DNA from: a bacterium UBP3_UBA6266
Lineage (GTDB): Bacteria; Auribacterota; UBA6266
Direction of reading: 5' to 3'
Assembly: GCA_002440765.1 (NCBI GenBank)
Contig: DJVC01000068.1
Coordinates: 1 to 7,285 of the forward strand
Length of the DNA stretch: 7,285 nucleotides
A model generated the notes under the pieces. The model was given only the letters and a program-made list of their open reading frames with translations, was not told where the DNA came from and did not search any database. This document shows, in pieces, positions 5,722 through 7,285 of this stretch (position 1 is its first letter; each line of letters begins with the position of its first letter). Made by a program: the position numbers and the translations under genes.

Positions 5722-6288
5722 ATGGTGGAGAAAAGCGGTAACATTTTGCCTGCCGGGCCCTTAATGATAGAGCACAGGCTTATAGAACGCATGATAGCCG
5801 TGATCAGGAAAGAGGCGGAGCACCTTGAGGCGGGTTCGGAATTAAACACACTTTTCATTAAAAAAGCGGTTGATTTTATCAGGACTTACGCTGACAAATG
5901 TCATCACGGGAAAGAAGAGGATATATTATTCAAAGAGCTCCTTAAAAAAGAACTTTCAGGAGAGCATTTCCGGATGGTGAATCAGCTTATTGCCGAACAT
6001 AAATACGGGAGAAAGACGCTTAAGGAACTTGAGGAAGCCGGTGACAGGTACGGGAAAGGCGATAAAAAAGCAAAGGCTGACGCGTTAAACGGCATGAAAG
6101 CGCTGGCGGCATTTTATCCCAATCATATCGAAAAAGAAGATAAGCATTTCTTCCTTCCGTGTATGGATTATTTCAGCAGGGAAGAGAAAGATAATATGCT
6201 TGAAGAGTTCAGGAAATTTGACGCGGCGCTGATTCATGGGAAATATCGCGCTGTGGTTAAACAAATGGAGGAATCCCGGAATGTATGA
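5722..6288 (+). CDS. Hemerythrin-like HHE-domain protein
   Basis: A 188-aa soluble four-helix-bundle protein of the hemerythrin/HHE cation-binding family, expected to hold a non-heme di-iron centre in the cytoplasm. Probable ligands are all present: H18 in IEHRLIERM, H61 or H62 with E65 or E66 in CHHGKEEDILF, H93 in AEHKYGRK, and H135 with E139 in NHIEKEDKHF. A C-terminal helix of about 40 residues (DYFSREEKDNMLEEF and following) extends past the bundle, as in the ~185-aa members of this family. Such proteins bind oxygen or act in nitric-oxide, oxidative-stress or iron handling; the substrate is not known here. AAAGGA (5707-5712) lies 9 nt before ATG 5722. Its last codons overlap the next gene by 8 bp, indicating translational coupling with the flavoprotein, and promoter P2 lies upstream. 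Confidence 0.9.
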   Translation: MVEKSGNILPAGPLMIEHRLIERMIAVIRKEAEHLEAGSELNTLFIKKAVDFIRTYADKCHHGKEEDILFKELLKKELSGEHFRMVNQLIAEHKYGRKTLKELEEAGDRYGKGDKKAKADALNGMKALAAFYPNHIEKEDKHFFLPCMDYFSREEKDNMLEEFRKFDAALIHGKYRAVVKQMEESRNV

Positions 6289-7192
6289 GGTAATAATAAT
6301 CGGCGGCGGCATAGCCGGCTGCACAGCGTCAATATATGCCTCGAGAAAAAGAATGAAATTTCTTTTGATTGCCAGGGAATTCGGCGGGCAGTTTGTTGAA
6401 TCGGGGGAAATCCTTAATTATCCCGGTATCGTGAAAACCGACGGTTTTGAATTCAATTCCATGTTTGAAAAACAACTCGAGTTCAACGATGTAAAACCCA
6501 ATACGGGCGAAGAAGTAAAAAAGGTAGAAAAGTCCGGCGAAATTTTCAGGGTCATAAGCGATAAAAACAGTTATGAAGCCAAAACCGTCATTATCGCCAC
6601 GGGGTCAAAGCCGAGAAAGCTGAACGTTCCCGGGGAGAGCAAATATGCCAACAAAGGGGTTACATATTGCTCCATATGCGACGGCCCTCTTTTTTCGGGC
6701 ATGGATATAGCGGTTATCGGCGGAGGGAATTCGGCTCTTGAAGGTGTTGATTTCACAAAGGATATCGCCGGGAAAATCTATCTTGTAAATATCGGCAAAG
6801 ATTTCGACGCCCACGAGTATTTGATTGAGAAAGTCACTTCTTATAAGAATGTTGAAATTATAAATGAGGCCAGGACAACCGAAGTTGTGGGGGATAAGAC
6901 CGTAACCGGTCTTGTGTATGAAAAAGGCGGAAAGAAAAACAGGTTGGATGTCAGAGGTATCATCGTAGAGATAGGCCGGGCGCCCGCCACGACGTTTTTG
7001 GAGGGTTTTTTGGAGTTGGACAGCCATAAGCATGTGGTTATAGATTGTCATGGAAGGACATCGGTAAAAGGGATATTCGCCGCCGGCGACTGCACCTCTG
7101 TCCATGAATACCAGTATACTATTGCGGCGGGGCAGGGCTGTATAGCCCTTTTGAAAGCGGCAAGATATATGGCAAGTAAAGAGTGGAAATAA
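6281..7192 (+). CDS. Thioredoxin-reductase/AhpF-like flavoprotein disulfide reductase
   Basis: A 303-aa low-molecular-weight TrxR-type FAD enzyme of full length. The FAD fold opens with IIIGGGIAG (residues 5-13). The redox-active CSIC pair is C130/C133 followed by Asp134, where TrxB usually has CATC. The second dinucleotide fold has VIGGGNSALEG (145-155). The FAD-binding C-terminal GIFAAGDCT is at 264-272. The NADPH-selecting HRRxxFRA motif of classical TrxB is absent: the corresponding stretch reads NIGKDFDAHEYLIEKV. The next part (NVEIINEARTTEVVGDKTVTGLVYE) resembles AhpF. The enzyme therefore probably uses NADH or another donor and reduces a thioredoxin-, glutaredoxin- or peroxiredoxin-like partner not present in this window. 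The start at 6281 is chosen because it begins right at the FAD fold and has GGAGG (6267-6271) 9 nt upstream; the earlier ATG at 6236 adds residues foreign to the family. It overlaps the hemerythrin gene by 8 bp. Confidence 0.9.
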   Translation: MYEVIIIGGGIAGCTASIYASRKRMKFLLIAREFGGQFVESGEILNYPGIVKTDGFEFNSMFEKQLEFNDVKPNTGEEVKKVEKSGEIFRVISDKNSYEAKTVIIATGSKPRKLNVPGESKYANKGVTYCSICDGPLFSGMDIAVIGGGNSALEGVDFTKDIAGKIYLVNIGKDFDAHEYLIEKVTSYKNVEIINEARTTEVVGDKTVTGLVYEKGGKKNRLDVRGIIVEIGRAPATTFLEGFLELDSHKHVVIDCHGRTSVKGIFAAGDCTSVHEYQYTIAAGQGCIALLKAARYMASKEWK

Positions 7193-7222
7193 GAGGATTA
7201 TTTGAAAAGGATGTTGATTTAA

Positions 7223-7285
7223 ATGATAAGCAGCAGGAAATTAGCGCTTATACATGTTGTAAAAAAAGAACTTAATTTAAAAGAC
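7223..7285 (+). CDS. N-terminal fragment, GemA/DUF1018-like protein
   Basis: Only 21 codons lie in the window, starting at ATG 7223; an in-frame TAA immediately precedes it, which fixes the start. AAAAGGA (7205-7211) lies 11 nt upstream. The residues SRKLALIHVVKKELNLKD resemble the start of the GemA/gp16 (DUF1018) family, known from Mu-like phages and also found as chromosomal genes. That family typically begins with a short basic segment, then LIHVAKKxLxL and an acidic residue before a conserved Tyr-Arg. The gene follows the flavoprotein stop by 30 bp on the same strand and may belong to the same operon. The rest is outside the window, so this is a tentative name. Confidence 0.45.
   Translation, partial: MISSRKLALIHVVKKELNLKD

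Noticed and set aside
6236..6280. Earlier ATG at 6236 as the start of the flavoprotein
   Set aside because: It would add 15 residues not found in the family and overlap the hemerythrin gene by 53 bp. The ATG at 6281 has GGAGG at good spacing and begins at the FAD fold.

Overview
The window is bacterial, of moderate GC content, and gene-dense on both strands. No phylogenetic marker is complete. The mix of genes (TypA/BipA tail, a large AsmA-type envelope protein, an ECF sigma operon with an LTxxQ protein, a hemerythrin next to a thioredoxin-reductase-like flavoprotein, and a histidine-kinase linker fragment) points to a diderm, probably anaerobic or microaerophilic bacterium. The overall style resembles uncultured lineages such as Omnitrophota, but that placement is an impression and was not tested.

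Layout. Positions 1-269 hold the C-terminal end of the translational GTPase TypA/BipA. A 149-bp gap follows with a well-formed extended -10 promoter (312-340), which reads into a 333-aa lysine-rich protein (419-1420) made of repeated Gly-x-Trp beta-hairpin units and of unknown function. Next is a compact operon: ECF sigma factor (1497-2024), zinc-finger anti-sigma factor with one membrane segment (2030-2476), and a membrane-anchored LTxxQ protein of the CpxP/Spy/ZraP/CnrX type (2487-3047). Together these look like an envelope-stress or metal-sensing switch: the anchored sensor and anti-sigma factor hold the sigma factor at the membrane until a signal arrives. A long imperfect hairpin (3054-3100) separates this operon from a convergent minus-strand gene, a 752-aa AsmA-family protein (3105-5363) that starts with TTG.

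Upstream of the AsmA gene a divergent control region (5364-5721) carries a minus-strand promoter candidate for it. It also carries a plus-strand promoter (5496-5524) that is a near twin of the one at 312-340, and a 38-codon relic of a PAS-linked histidine kinase. This promoter reads toward an operon of a hemerythrin-like HHE protein (5722-6288) overlapping by 8 bp a short AhpF/TrxB-like flavoprotein with a CSIC redox centre (6281-7192). Thirty bases later comes the start of a protein (7223 to the window end) whose first 21 residues resemble the GemA/DUF1018 family. The hemerythrin-flavoprotein pair suggests oxygen, peroxide or nitric-oxide handling coupled to thiol redox.

No tRNA, rRNA, CRISPR array, intact transposase or known riboswitch was seen. 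The items most worth following up are the twin promoters, the Gly-x-Trp repeat protein, the sigma/anti-sigma/LTxxQ switch, the hemerythrin operon with its kinase-relic leader, and the 47-bp hairpin.
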